NCBI GenBank assembly: GCA_037976565.1
Contig: CP137675.1
Span: 2,055,323-2,119,322 of the forward strand
From: Mesocentrotus franciscanus
Lineage: Eukaryota > Echinodermata > Echinoidea > Camarodonta > Strongylocentrotidae
Reading direction: 5' to 3'
Length of the DNA stretch: 64,000 nucleotides
Of the stretch, positions 1-13,822 are shown piece by piece; position 1 is the first letter of the stretch, and each line of letters begins with the position of its first letter. Made by a program: the position numbers and the translations under genes. The notes under the pieces are model-generated. The model saw only the letters and a list, made by a program, of their open reading frames with translations. It was not told where the DNA came from and did no database searches.

Positions 1-208
1 CATTATCATCATCACCATCATTATCACCATCATTATCATCATCACCATCATCACCATCATTATCATCATCACCATCATCACCATCATTATCACCATCATC
101 GCCATCATCACCATCATTATCACCATCATTATCATCATCACCATCATTATCATCATCACCATCATCACCATCATTATCATCATCACCACTCTCATCATCG
201 TCATCATA
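1..208. repeat. ATC/CAT microsatellite
   Basis: Uninterrupted (CAT/CAC)n trinucleotide repeat running off the left edge. Confidence 0.95.
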
Positions 209-1360
209 AGTCTGTAATATCATGACAGTTAATTTTTTTAATAAATTAAACTCTGCCCCTATCGCCTATGTTGATTGAGTCAAATAATTTTTTTGACAAA
301 CAACCCAAGACATTCATAAAAATATCTGTGACACTCTTGACACTTCTCAGATTCCAATGCTAACATTTTAAAATTTGCACATTACAGTAATGAGAGGATC
401 ATGCCCACATGAGCATATACATGTAATGTTACATGAACAATACCATACACAATATGGGTTCATGGGTGTGTTAGCTGGGCAGTGGGAACCCGCCTTGAAA
501 AACTCACCTCAAAATTGGCGTGCTTGGCAGTTTACTGTGGGGTGCAGTGTTACAACATAAACATGCAGCAAAATGGAAGCAGCAAAATGGATGCATCGCA
601 TATCACAATGTACACATGGATTGGTGACATGTCATGAGCATGCATTTAAAAAGGAGATAATGTGGGATGAGATGGGTTAAGCATAAAACACAATGAGTGT
701 GATGAATTATCTTGGATGCTCACTCTGTATAAAAGCTATAGCACATGACTGTTTCAAGATTGCAAAACTATCCCCTATTTTGCAAGAAAACAAGCGCATT
801 CTCTTTATTTTTCTTCCTTTTCATTATTTACCTGATAAAATATATTTCTTTAATTGTCTCAATTTTACTTTATTCAATTGGCCCCTTCAGCAATCTTAAC
901 ATGAAAATTATCCAATATGTAGATCATAAAACCTTTGGTAAGTACAATATTTACAGCATTTTGAGGAAGATTTGGAAACAAACTTAGAATATGTATTCCT
1001 TCTTTTTCAAATCATAGGATTCTATACTCCACAAAATATCCCTACTTGATTTTATGGGCGTTTTAGCGAATTTGACTCCTTTTTCTCTGTCACAGTTGAA
1101 CAAACAAAACAGAGAATGTTAAAAACAGGTACCCCTTTCTTTGTAACGTTGAAACAGTCGTGCATACAATGGTGAGTGAGCTAGCACTCCAAGTGAATTA
1201 TACATGAAGCATGATGCATGGATAAAATGTGATGTGAATGAATATCAAATCATGATTGTAAAAGGGTTCATAATTCATCAGGGATGCAGGTCAGGATAGG
1301 GAGAAGCAGAGCTACCCACTGTTCATCAATATTGCATCAAAAAGTACTTTTCAACATTGC

Positions 1361-1439
1361 ATCTGTATGGAGCCAGTAGTGCATTAACTCCAATATACTT
1401 TAACACAGAGTTCACGCCCTTTTCGCTTCAATAGACGAT
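1361..1439. repeat. HP palindrome copy
   Basis: Arms ATCTGTATGGAGCC (left) and CGCTTCAATAGACGAT (right) flank a loop containing TTAACTCCAATATACTTTAA. Diverged but complete. Confidence 0.7.
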
Positions 1440-2180
1440 TTAGCAGCAAGATGAGTTTATGAAATTATGTGTCAAATTCAAATTTGGACAGAAGAATTAC
1501 TGCAATTTTGCTAATAATTAATTTTTTAACACCATACTTTAGAAAAGTTTTCAACTACTATTTTTTACAACATTTTGGCCCTTTCACAAACTTCAAATCC
1601 CTGCAACGCTCTTTAACAATGCAGTTTGGATGCACAACATATCATGAACAGGCAGAATAGAAATGAGGTAGAGGACTACTATTTGATTAATTAGAAAGAA
1701 AAAAACATTGCTCCCATGGCAACCTGAAGTTCACAAAATGAGCACTGAAGGTCTGATAATGAGCACTGCTTATTGCCAATTTAATGAGCAAAAAAACTCA
1801 TTATAACAAACATTATTATGCCGGTCATGTGTGCAGTATACAGACAAAGCTTTTCCAAAAAATGCATAGTTGTATTTGGCATGGGAATTGAGAGAAATGA
1901 TGAATAAATAAAATGACAAATGGTATATTGGATTAATGATGATGCTTATATACTTTGCAATTAGTCAAAATGGATGAGGCGTAAAAGGATTTAGAGTTCG
2001 GAAGAGATGAAATGGAACAAGTCAGATGATGTTATTTGTTGCCATGGTAACAGCAAGAGCTGAATTGTGCTCCTCACACAGAATGATTGTTGAGGGGGAG
2101 TGAAGCATTAGACATGTAATGTGCAGGGGAGTTTTTTTTTAAACAATGAAAGTTAAGTGAGTTTTTATGAAAAATGTGAT

Positions 2181-2387
2181 ATCATCTGTTGAGAGCCAAG
2201 AGTGTTAACATTATGAGTTAAAATGCCCAGTTGGCTCCAAACAGACGATAGAATCTGCTGAGAACCAGAAGAGTGTTAACATTATGAGTTAAAACGCCCA
2301 GCTGGCTCCAAACAGACGATAGAATCTGCTGAGAAATAGCAGAGTGTTTGTAGAAGTGCATGACTTAACGACCTTCTAGCAATCATA
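2181..2387. repeat. HP palindrome, three head-to-tail copies
   Basis: Units start at 2181, 2251 and 2321 (period about 70 bp). The first two are nearly identical (GTGTTAACATTATGAGTTAA shared). The third keeps its left arm and a worn right arm ending AGCAATCAT. Left arms carry GAGAGCC/GAGAACC; right arms carry GGCTCCAAACAGACGAT. Confidence 0.75.
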
Positions 2388-3039
2388 CATATAACACACA
2401 CAATGTAACAGTCAAATGAAATACACAATCAATTACTGAGTGGGCACAATCTTGGACACACAAAACAGTGGCTACAATTACAGAGATTTTCACTATTTTG
2501 AAACTAATAGAATGTGAAAATAGGAAATGTTTTAATTTGATTGGAATTTTAAAATGCCAGATTGCTAAGAGTCTGTACTTTGATTAACAGCAACAACAAA
2601 AACGGTATTAGGGAAAGAGAACAAACACTGCAATATACATCTAAACTTTGAAAGACCTAATCAATTACAACAGCAGATTTGGAAAGACGATTCATTACAC
2701 TAATTTACCTAAGCCTAATGGAAAATACAGAAATTGCAACTACAGGTCAAGAATATATTATTGAGTGTTATTTATTAATAATCTATGAAAAGACAAACAA
2801 GTCCCTAGGCAGTTTTAATGTCAGTCTATTAATCTTCATTAACCCTCGTGACAGTTCTAATTTACTTTCTACTTCTTTCTATTTCAAGATGCAATTGTAA
2901 CTTTTTCTCTCTGCATGTTCTCTTAATCTGTTTTTCTCTCACTCTTTCTCCCTCTACACATTCAAATTACACAATCAAAAGTCTTTATTCACCCTTTTCC
3001 TAAATTTCTTTCCTTATTGAATCCAATAATCCTTCCACT

Positions 3040-3180
3040 CATTCTCACTCTCTCTCTCTCTGTCTCTGTCTCTCTGTCTCTGTCTCTGTCTCTATTCATC
3101 TCTCTCTCCTCCCTCGTCCCTTTCTTCCTCCCCTTTTTTTTTCTCTCTCTCTCTCTCATTCTCTCTCTCTCTCTACCTCC
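3040..3180. repeat. CT-rich microsatellite
   Basis: (CT)n with CTGTCT variants; open frames on both strands here are artefacts. Confidence 0.9.
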
Positions 3181-3598
3181 CTCAATCATAACACTTTAAT
3201 CAAACACCACTCTCAAACTTGACTCAGCGAATCACGTTTCCAGACTATACAGAGCTTAACCAGATTTGCATTGGGAATCAATTAAGACCCTTGCCATCTG
3301 TCTGGCGAATAAATGTTTTGTTAACATTAATCAAGCTCGTCTCCAACCAACCTCGCCTTCCCACTCATAGCCAAGTTACATTTGGAACAGTGAAACAATA
3401 AGTTCACATGTCACATGTCAATTTTCATCTCAAAAGTTGACATAGGTACACACACATTCAAGGTTAGTGTAACTCTATTTATACATATTTTCTTCTACTT
3501 CTTCTTTCATTAGTTCCTTTATTGTTCTCTCTCCTTAGTTCTAGGACAAACATTCATGACTTATTCACTGCAGTAATCTTGACAGTCTAGTCAAAACG

Positions 3599-3602
<4 letters not shown>

Positions 3603-3636
<34 letters not shown>

Positions 3637-3645
3637 TGTGTGTGT
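3603..3645. repeat. (GT)n microsatellite
   Basis: About 21 GT units with one interruption (GAGT). Confidence 0.95.
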
Positions 3646-3752
3646 AAAGCATGTTTTTGGAGCTATTCAAACACCAAAAGTAAACATTTCTTGACCCCAT
3701 TAAGTTTCCATTGTTATCAAGCTTGATCTGATATCAAAAGCAAACTGATTGA

Positions 3753-3774
3753 GATATATATATATATATATATA
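3753..3774. repeat. (AT)n microsatellite
   Basis: About 11 AT units. Confidence 0.9.
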
Positions 3775-5302
3775 CTGTGGAGAAAAAAAAGTTAATATTT
3801 TTTTAATAGAAACTTTCCTAGTCACTCTTTAACCTTTATAATGGAATTGTAAGTTTGAACTGCCTTATTCTTTATTAAATACATAATCTTTTTAATAAAA
3901 ATTAAATAATCTTGAAATTCAGAACAAGGTCAGAAATCAGAGAAGTCATTTAAGTTCCAAGAATTATTTCTTGTGCATGATCAAAATATATCACCTTAAA
4001 TTACCTGTTGTTGAGGTTGTTATTGATATTTTTGTTGTTGTTGTTGTCACAGTTGTTGTTGTATATTATTATCCTGACATGACTGCCAGCATCTCACATA
4101 ATTTAATGGAAAAGATGTCAATTGCTTCTAATCAACTAATATATCAATTTTAATGAATAGTCACAAATTTGACATGAATAATGTGGACTACAAACATTAT
4201 TTTGTTTTTAAAGGTAATAAAAAAATTGCAATAACTTTTAATGAAAGACTCCCAATTATTAGAAAACTATGGCAAATAAATGGTGTGTATCTGTACTAGC
4301 TTCTCCATTTTCAAGTTGAAATTAGAATTAGGCACCCCACCAGAAAACACCATTATCTATCCAAAAGTATTCAACCAAGCCGACAGCGATGGAGAATAAG
4401 CTGCGTAAATTAGAAGAGAATTAATTCAAATTCACTTTCAATTACACATACAATTCAACAGGGCTGCCTGATGTGAAATTTCTCAATTACAATGAGATTG
4501 AGAAAAAAGGGCGACTTTTGATTTGGGCATACAACAATGATGTTACCACGGCGATAGGCTCCAAGGTAATTTTGTAAAGAGCTTTTGATGCTTCCAAATA
4601 TTGTAGAGAATTGAAAATAGCAGCATTAGAAGTCATGAGGCACAGCATTGCACATAATATGGAGGACGATTGCTTACATGTATCTGTGGACTTGGTAAGC
4701 ACAATGAATAATCGTCTGTTTGATTGAGCCCATATAATGGAGCACCAGTAATCATATCTCTGTTTAAATTTCATTCCTTTTGCTTGGCAATGGATAGTTA
4801 TAATGAACTGCAGTAGATGGGTAGATCCATCTGTAATTTATCATGTGAGGTCTATAAATAGAAATCTTAGCCCAAGACCATATTCCAGAGCGAAATTGAA
4901 CCAGCACCCCAAAAAGCAAAACATAGCTGAATATCTTTTGTTTTTGTAATGTTTTGATCATGATGAAAACCCATATCCCAATTCGACAGAATTTCACCTG
5001 TCTTTCAAGCACACTCTCTTGCCTACCTGTTTGTCCACACTGCATTCAAGTATAGTAAACAGGTTCTATACTGCATCTCTCTTCCAGGTTTAGAGTATAT
5101 AAGTATGCTTAATTTCTCGTATACATATTACACAAATCAATATCAGTCAATGCATGCATAAAGCCCAAACAATGCCCCTCAATACAAAATCCAAAATATT
5201 GTATAACAACGATATATTTTTCTTGTATATATCAAGAAAGATGTTGTACTATGGTATGATGTGATGATGACAATCAAAACAAAGCTGCATCTTTAAGATG
5301 TA

Positions 5303-5385
5303 CTGTCTGCTGATAGCCAGAAGGACTTAAGACTCCTATCATTCAATACAGAGGTAACACCCTTCTGGCTCTCAACAGATGATAT
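5303..5385. repeat. HP palindrome copy
   Basis: Left arm GTCTGCTGATAGCCAGAAGG, right arm CCTTCTGGCTCTCAACAGAT. The arms pair almost perfectly. It abuts the next element at 5386. Confidence 0.85.
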
Positions 5386-5532
5386 GGACCTGTTTCACAA
5401 AGCCTTTTTTCAATGACAAATGACAAAAATCAGTGGCAAATCTGCTGATAACCAATCAGAAGCAAGGATTTCACTAGCTTATAACAAAAACTGTCATTTG
5501 TCACTGATGACAAGTTTTGTGAAATGGGGCCC
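5386..5532. mobile_element. MITE-like element with GTTTCACAAA ends
   Basis: Inverted ends GGACCTGTTTCACAAA and TTTTGTGAAATGGGGCCC, followed inward by TCAATGACAAATGACA and TGTCATTTGTCACTGATGACA. About 45 bp of each end is inverted-repeat. No coding capacity. The ends resemble the larger elements at 28.2 and 29.8 kb. Confidence 0.7.
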
Positions 5533-6501
5533 AGATGGCAGATTTTAAAGATGAGAAATGGGAACACAGAGTCAATTCCAAACAGACCAACGCACAAACT
5601 CTTGATAACATACAATGATCATTGGAGTGGAAAAATAACATCTAGATGACTCAATGAAAATAAATGGAAGAACAGAAAATGAAAAAGAATAGGAATACTA
5701 TTTGAAGGGGACTAGAGCATGTATGATCTTCATAACTTGTCATGCTATCACTTTATAATCAATTATCTCATTATATCATGTTGTTGCAGAAAGTAAAGAG
5801 AAGATGAATTACTATCGGCCAATAGATATATTCTCTGTACAAATATTAAAACCTTCCCTGTTTTACTTGTAGAGGAGCTTTACTGACCACAGCGTCACTT
5901 TCTACAGAAAGCCCCGAAATAATATGCTGAAGATATTTTAAACCCTCTCCTCATCTCATTGAAGGTACGTGTAGGAGATAATGACAGCGGTACTTTGTAA
6001 CGCTCCTTTCATAACAATAGCACATTATTTGCAGGCTACTAAATAAAAAACAGTAATAGACATTTGGTATAGGCCTATTACATATTTCATGTAAAAGAGA
6101 ATTAGTCCCTTATTTTATCTTTGTAGCAGAAAGTAGAGAAAAGGGAATTCATAATGGATAAATAATTTCAGTGTAAAGCATAGATTAAGCTGGCTTGGTT
6201 TTGCATGCATACTGTAGCTTGAAATTCAGGTATATGATCGTCTCTTGCACGCTTTACTTGAAATGCAAAGAGAAAAATGCTACGTAAAAGGCTGGTTGCT
6301 GAATCCCAACAATATAATGCATTTACACTGGATGAACATACATGTAATGATGCTGTTAAAAATTGTTTGCATACAATATGATCCTGTACCTGTCAGTATC
6401 ATGAAAAAAGCCACAAAATGGATATAAAAATTGAATGAATATGAAGTCACACATGGACACACTTATGTAGGCTGTAGTCATCACTTGCCATTATTATGAA
6501 A

Positions 6502-6650
6502 GATAAGCCAAACAAGCCATATAAATGCAATGAAAACTTTGATGAGAAGCCAAACAAGCCAAATGAATGCAATGAAAACTTTGATGAGAAGCCAAACAAG
6601 CCAAAATAATGAATACAATGAAAACTTTGAAGAAAGTCCAAACTTGCCAA
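6502..6650. repeat. Short tandem repeat, about 45-bp unit, 3.3 copies
   Basis: Units contain AGCCAAACAAGCCA followed by GCAATGAAAACTTTGATGAG. The open frames on the minus strand (FGLFGFSSKFSLH-type repeats) are by-products of the tandem array. Confidence 0.75.
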
Positions 6651-6718
6651 CACACATCATTTACATCTAGTCTTTCCTGGTTGACCGTTTCAAACATCCA
6701 AACATTGAATTTGAAATA

Positions 6719-6794
6719 TCATCTGTTTGGAGCCAAAAGGGCGTTAACTCATACTTTAACAGAGTTAATGCCCTTCTGAAGCTCAGCAGACGAT
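6719..6794. repeat. HP palindrome copy
   Basis: Left arm CATCTGTTTGGAGCCAAAAG, right arm CCTTCTGAAGCTCAGCAGAC. The left arm is of the TTTGGAGCC type and the right of the TGAG type, so the stem has a bulge. Confidence 0.8.
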
Positions 6795-6852
6795 AACTAT
6801 CTAACACGACTTAAATTTCTGCAAAAGTGCTTTGTCATATACTGAGAAAATT

Positions 6853-6885
6853 CATCTACTTGTGAGAGCTAGAAGGGTTTTTATT
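6853..6885. repeat. HP half copy (left arm only)
   Basis: CATCTACTTGTGAGAGCTAG followed by AAGGGTTTTTA, with no recognisable partner arm before the complete copy that starts at about 6934. Confidence 0.5.
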
Positions 6886-6933
6886 CTATGTTTTAATCAG
6901 TGTGATTCTTCTTTTGACTCTTTAAAGATGGCA

Positions 6934-7014
6934 AACATCTGTTGAGAGCTAGAAAAGCGTTAATCAGGTGTTAAACAATTTCAGCTAACACCCTTATGGC
7001 TCTCATCGGGTGAT
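6934..7014. repeat. HP palindrome copy
   Basis: Left arm CATCTGTTGAGAGCTAGAAA, right arm CACCCTTATGGCTCTCATCG followed by GGTGATG. Confidence 0.75.
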
Positions 7015-8685
7015 GTTAAAGAATATAAATCAAATAATATCAACATAAAGGGTGGTTTTGATATCATCCAAAAAACATCTATTAAAATTGATTGATTTTA
7101 TGCAAAAAGTGGGATTTGTAGCAAGGAATACCAAATGTAAAAATCATTAATTACAGTTTTAATTCATTCCCTGATGATTGAACCACAGTCAACCAGTTCA
7201 CAAGACATAAACTGATGTTTTTAATTAAATCTTAAACATTCCTCTGCTTGCAAAAATGGAAAGATTTTCATGCTGAACAAAAATAATGAAGACATGCCGC
7301 CAAACTTCAACAAACATCGATCTACGGCCTACCTTGATCTATGCAGTGATGACATCATCATTTCCATGATTCAACATAAGCGAGGAGAAGAGCCCGTGCA
7401 ATGGACAGAAGTAGGCCAAGTTGACACATTATAAAGAAATCAAATCGGACATGGACAGAGCAAGAAATAGAGAGAGAGAGGGGGGGAGGAAGAGAAGAGG
7501 TATATCGTGCACGGTTAGACATTCCTGTTAATGAGAAAATTACAGTACGAGATACCATGACATTTCAAATGCTATACTATACGGATTATTAAAAACGAAT
7601 AAAGAATATTGTCTACATCTTTGTGTGAATAGTTAGAAACATGTATCTCTATTGGGATGAGAGGAAAAAAGAGGAACATGAAAAGATGACCAACAATAAA
7701 CAGGATAAAACTAATATGTATTTTCTAAAAACATCACGATCATTCCATTGAGAGATTATCTCTATTTCTTAAGCTCAATGGAATGGGGATTATGAACATA
7801 GAACAATACATTTCACAAAATATGTCTATTTGTAACAAATACCATATTGTGAATATATTGCAGAGTCCTGACTTTTCTGCACTTTAGAAGCAAGAACTGT
7901 ATTCCATTGCAGCAAGTATACTGAAGCTTGCATGATTGATATAAAATATTGATGCAGCATGCTTTCATATACCAATCATTCCAGATAATATCTCAAATTA
8001 TTTTTGCATCTAGGTCTAGTCCATCCAGACATTCAAGCTGACATTGTGAAACTATGATAGAAATAACTTGCATTTAACATTCATTTTGGTTTCAAAAGCC
8101 AGTTTTGAAAACTCCTTGCACAGAGCTTCTAGTCAATGCACAATTTCCTGAATCATATAACCAAACGAAGTATAATTTAAAATGAAATATAAATGGGATT
8201 TGTTAAAAGCCTGAAACCATGTTAGTCACATACATATAAACATCTTAGACAATACAAGGAGGAAAAAACATATATAAAATAAGATTGTGCAAATATGTGC
8301 AAATATTAGATAGCTTAGACAGATACCGAGATATATTTTCCTGGCCGGTCACTTTCGATAGTTATATTGACCAGCTGGTGAAATGAATATATTTTTAATC
8401 AATGCATGTCACCCTCTTGAGGACTGTATGTCACCAATTACACCAATAATGAGGGTCAATTTTTTTTTAACAATATTTTATTTTCTCGAATTTCTTTTCC
8501 TTCCCTTAAAATTATTTTTTCCACATTTTTTTCCAAAAAATTGCTTTTTTAATAAGAATTTTTTTTCTCATCAATTTTTTTTTCTCCCTTTTTATAAATT
8601 TTTTTTGTCATAAAAAAAAAAATGGAAAAAATTTCGGGCAAAAAAATTTAACCCCCTAAATTTTAAAAGCAGACTATCTAATATA

Positions 8686-8867
8686 ACAGATATTGACTGG
8701 CAGGGGGTATATAACATTCTTTGGACCTGAAGGGAGTTATATTATCCCTCATGACCATATTTTCCCTCAGCGCTGCGCCCTTCTGGAAAATATAACCACT
8801 TGGGAAAATATAACTCCCTTCAGCGGTCCAAAGAATGTTATATACCCCCCTGCCAGTCAATATCTGT
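8686..8867. repeat. 182-bp fold-back element
   Basis: Arms of about 55 bp: ACAGATATTGACTGGCAGGG onward, and the reverse complement ending GCCAGTCAATATCTGT. The arms differ at few positions. The centre contains CAGCGCTGCGCCCTTCTGG and a second AAAATATAAC word. No coding capacity. Apart from the palindrome it has no similarity to the HP family. Confidence 0.85.
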
Positions 8868-9496
8868 ACTATAGATCTCTTCTTCTTTATTATTTACACT
8901 TACATATTAAATTAAATAACAATGAAGTAATTATGGAATACTTTGCACTATAAAATCGTTGTAAACAACAATTTAACTTAAGTCCACCGTCAGAACTTCT
9001 TCAAATCATCTTTGATAATGACCATTATATGCCATGCTATAGCATCTCCAAACAAATCACTTTAATTGAATTAAAGTGAGAATAAAGGGTGTTTTTTAAA
9101 CATGAGTATTACCATGAAATAAAACATATCGTCTGATTGGTACTAGAAGAGTGTCAATTCACAGAGAGTGTATGCATCCTTCTCTCTACAAGCACACCAT
9201 ATACATCATTTACTTCAAATTTTACTTTACACAAAATCATGCATAAATTGAGAGTACATTTAAAGTCAAGTCACGCATTTTACCTTATCCCAATCAAACA
9301 AGTAACAGTAGCATAAAAAGGGTGGATTAAGCACCAAATTATTCCCCTCTTGTGATTCTACTACCCATGATTACTTTTTAAAGAGCCTCAGAAACCCATG
9401 GTATGTAGAAAGTGAGAAATAAAAGTTGCAATATTGATGGTTAAAAGGTGTGATATAATTCATGATTGACAATGACCAAAGAAGTATTATGACATT

Positions 9497-9576
9497 TTGT
9501 CTGTTTAGAAGCATAAGGGCATTAACTCATATACTTTGAAACAAACTTAATGCCCTTCTGGCTCTCAACAGAAGAT
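9497..9576. repeat. HP palindrome copy
   Basis: Left arm TTGTCTGTTTAGAAGCATAA, right arm CCCTTCTGGCTCTCAACAGA. A worn, possible further copy lies about 370 bp upstream (ATCGTCTGATTGGTACTAGA, from 9129). Confidence 0.75.
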
Positions 9577-12423
9577 ACATCATAGTTTAAAGCAAAACCA
9601 GCCACCCAGAAGTGATAGCAACAAACCCCAAGCTTTAACAGTTTATACCAAACTGTTTAGAAAAATTGTTCACAGGATGGAAATTTGAGAGCTATTACAA
9701 AAGTTCCAGGGGCGAAATTGTACTGAGCTTCGGTGTTTATAAGTGTTGGTTACCACATATAGACTCTATGGATATAGAGTTGAATATACTAAACAAAAAA
9801 GAAAATTGGTGGAGTAGGGCTTTAATAATTAAGAGTATAATCAGCAAACTCTGCACAGCCTGCCCCCTGTTGTCACACATACTATTTTTCCCCACTTCTC
9901 AAATTAACCAACACACGGCAATGTTGACACTCACTCATTAATTCATCAGAGAATTAATTTGGCTAATGGGGAGTCTGATCAATTATAGAGGAAATAGGCC
10001 AGCTAGCAGGATGCCTTACAAGGCAGTGTGATGCAAAAATTGATCCCTAGGTAATGCTGAAGAGTAGTAGAACTAGCAGTCATTAGTCCCCAAGCAAGTA
10101 CATGTATATTGGGGTCTAGGGCAATCAGATGTTATTGGGTTTTCCCCACAAATGAAATATAAAAGAATAGCTGTAGTGTTTGCTCTAAAAATACTAGAAT
10201 TAGCCAAATATGAAAACAGTTTGAGCAGCACTTGGTTAATAACAATAAAAAAATCTTTATTAAGCTTTTTGCGATGAAAACAATCCTGATAGACAGTATA
10301 ATATCCATTTAAACAATGTTTCCTATTTACACTATCACACTGCATTTGAATTATAATTTTATTTCTGTATTTCGCTGGGTATCAATTTAGATTGTCTTTG
10401 GTGTTTTCCAATGTGTTTATTAGCTGCTACGAAGATCAAAGGTAGTCATTGTTAAAGTCAAAGTCAATTTTACATTTATTATGCAGAATAATTAGAGCTA
10501 TGAGCATGGTGTGTGTAGATAACTTTTATTGGTGCTTTGATGTACATGTATGTGACATGAAAGCCTTTTCAATATTGTTTTTGTTTTATATTTGCATGAC
10601 GAAACTATATAATGAGCACTTTTGCAGAATCTGGAAATTCTCATTATTTATGATAATATCCTTGAATCATCCCTATCGTTCATACAGCAGAAAATAATAG
10701 TATTTGAAACATCAACCTAACTATCATGATTTTGCAATATGAATAACATCAATTTTGATTCAAATATATTTCTTGATAATGCCATATCCATTAGAAATCT
10801 GAAATTAAATATTCATGATTTTAGAAAATCAACTTTTCACAATAACAAAAAAATATTTATGAGAAAAATTACAATGTGTGTCCATGATCCAAGGATATGA
10901 TCAAAGGATTTGTTTCGCGAGAAAAAACTAATTTGCTGACAAATTAAATGCATCTTTAATTAATTTTGTTTGCATTATGTTTATAAATAAAATGGAGCGA
11001 CCTTTGTTGCAACACTCTAATGAAATCACCTACGTATGTAACAACCTTGCCCCTCTCAAACCTCATTTACAAAGGCTACAGTGCATGAACCAATTATTTA
11101 AAAAATGGCATGGCAAAATAAAAACATTCAATTGTGAAACTTTAGTGGATGGTAGTGACAAAAAAAAGCTGCACACAACAAAAGTCCCTATGCATGGCAA
11201 ACTCTGTAATAGACATCTTACAAATAACCCATTGTACTCATGTGAAATCATTTGCAGTTACATTTTCCCCTTCTTTTCAGGCAGTTTACTATTTCATGTC
11301 AAAACAAGGTTCTAATGCAAAGAGATTATATTGTATCCTGTCCACCTTGTAATCATCAAATTGATTAGATATTAGAGGCACATACAATTTTCATTAACAG
11401 GTTTAAAATGACAAGTGTCTAAAATGAGATTGGATGTATATTTTGTTCATTCAACCCAAGATCGAAATTAAAGGAGCATTGTCCTTTTGTTCCTGTGTCT
11501 TTTTTGTATGTACATTATTCATGAAATTTATATACCGGTAGGACTTGTAAAGTTGGGAATGTAACATAAAAACACACAATAGATCTCATCCAACTTAATG
11601 GCATTTTCTATACATCCTTTTTCATCACTATCAATACATTTCTCTCTTTTATTTATCTTTGCAGTTCCAAACTTATCACCATGATTGCAATTTTCTCATT
11701 ATTTTTATAACACGAAAAACTCATCTCCTGCTGAGGTCAGAAAAGTATGCATTTGAGGATTTAAATGCTTTTTTAACTTTCAGTTGACATGGATCTGAAA
11801 GTGAGACAGAGAAAGGAGGAGTAAAATCCACATGGTATAGACTACAAGCTTCCAAACTTGAATTAAATTCTATTTTTAAAAATGATGAGAAAAAAAAGTG
11901 ATGAAGCTGTACATCATAGCCACCCTACACACCAGCGAAGATAAAGCTTTGTGATGAACTTACAGAAAGGTTTGAAAATTGGTCCACTTTGCAATGAATG
12001 AAACCCTTGCCTTCTAGAATATTCACCTGATAAGATTTCACCAAAAAAGCTTTTGCAGTTTTTAAAACAAAATATGCTTAATGTTCCTGTAAACTGTAGA
12101 CCACACATCAGCAGAACATTTAAAGCTTTTAGATCAAAAAGTGTAGCAACAATTTCTGTTCAACGATAATATTCCCATCTTTTAAAAAGAATGTGTCACC
12201 ACAATTAAGATTTGCTTTGTATAATAAGATTGTTCACTATTAAATTTGATTCTCTAGAAGATAAAGGTGATCAGTTACTAAAGCTATCCAATAAGCCCCA
12301 AATCATTCACACAGCAATTGTATGTGTATAGTTCCTAAGGCATGATGATGATTGAGAAGGAGATATGCATACCTCTCAGAACATACAATGAGTTGCCATG
12401 GTAACCATGTAATCAGGTAGATT

Positions 12424-12508
12424 ATCTCGTCTGCTGAGAGCCAGAAGGGTGTTAATGAAAATAAAGTTAATGATAACATAACAACCTTCTGGATTTCAAA
12501 TGACTATC
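12424..12508. repeat. HP palindrome copy
   Basis: Left arm TCTCGTCTGCTGAGAGCCAG is close to the family core. The right arm is worn (AACCTTCTGGATTTCAAATG). Confidence 0.7.
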
Positions 12509-13822
12509 TGATCTATTTTCATCATGTAGTGTCATAAAAACAATCAATGAAAACATGCAATGTACAAACAGCATGAAATTATCCCTTGCAGATAACTTTT
12601 TCGGCATTTCACTGAGAAATGTGGACAGGTTTTCAGAGCAACTCATGGTTAGTATTGAGGTTGATGGAGAGAAAATGAGGTGTAAATGTAATTTGATTTG
12701 ATGAGATGATTCAATGTAGCATGGTGATACTGCTGAAAGGAGAAGAAACTACCTGTATCGCGGGGTCCAGCTTCGTTGACTAACTTGACTTATAGTCGTT
12801 ACTTGACTAACCACAGTACTTGATCTTTTGACAAACATAAATATCATAAAAAATACAACAAATCACAAAAGTGTAAAGCTGGTGTCTTATTTTCTACAAG
12901 ACCAAGCACAATGTATAGATGGTTCATCTCTTTGAAAACAATAACAATAATACTCCAAGTCAGCTCCTGAATTCTTACAAAAGTTCTAAACATGAATAAG
13001 AAGCTAAAATGAACAATGGTGTAAGTCTGACATACCTTTCATTTCAATCAAGAAGAAATTGTCGTAGAAATTAATATCATTTACATGAAATTAATATATA
13101 GAAGATATAGATACATATATCACATAAACATCTAGAAGTCATACAGCTCAAGTTCTTGAACATGATAACTAATATGTAAGCAGTATGGTCAAGTACATGG
13201 AGCATTCATAAAGATAATTCATATCATCCATAAAAGTTGAATGACTTACTATGAGTGCCATTACTCTAGTTAAAGCAGCTACCAGTAGTATCACATTCAA
13301 ATTGGAAATTGCTTGTCATATTAACAAGAGATCTCACAATTCTTCTACAATTCTAATCCATCATTATGGTTAGTACACAAAAAATTAGAAGGAAAGTTTT
13401 TCACATATTCACAATTGTCAACACATCTATTATGCTAATCTATCATTAGGGTTAGTAAACTCAAATAAATCAATCTGAATTAAAAATCTACAAATCTTTA
13501 ACTAAAAACTTGATATGATTGCAAAGAATTCCATTATATCAAGTCAAAGCCAATTTCAACACCTCCTTGGAAAATCTTGAAATTATTGTCTACCAAAATC
13601 AAGAAGAACATTAAGTAATATAGCAGTTTAAATATACTGAAAGCCATTCCTGCCCTGAATTGCCGGCGAATCTTCCCGCCTCGCTCAGTACAACAGCGGT
13701 AGATGGTATGGTTGGATTACAAAATCTCATTTTCATAAATTGCAATGATCTTTTCAAATAGCCATAAGACCCATTTTAATACACTGTGGTCCAAACTAAG
13801 ATAACAAATTATGGTGAATTTG

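Noticed and set aside
4487..5045. Two adjacent ~95-codon minus-strand open frames
   Set aside because: No recognisable domain, no splice sites joining them, and AT-rich composition like the surrounding intron.
7741..7786. CATTCCATTGAG/CTCAATGGAATG inverted repeat
   Set aside because: Twelve-bp arms with no other copy seen in the window; too little to call an element.
12745..12790. Exon-like patch CTGGACCCCGCGATACAG|GTAGTT on the minus strand
   Set aside because: No acceptor at a workable distance and no recognisable peptide.
13640..13715. Possible next exchanger exon (GC-richer patch, minus strand)
   Set aside because: A phase-compatible reading exists (acceptor CTGAG, donor GTATAT), but the acceptor is weak and the peptide matches nothing expected of the loop.
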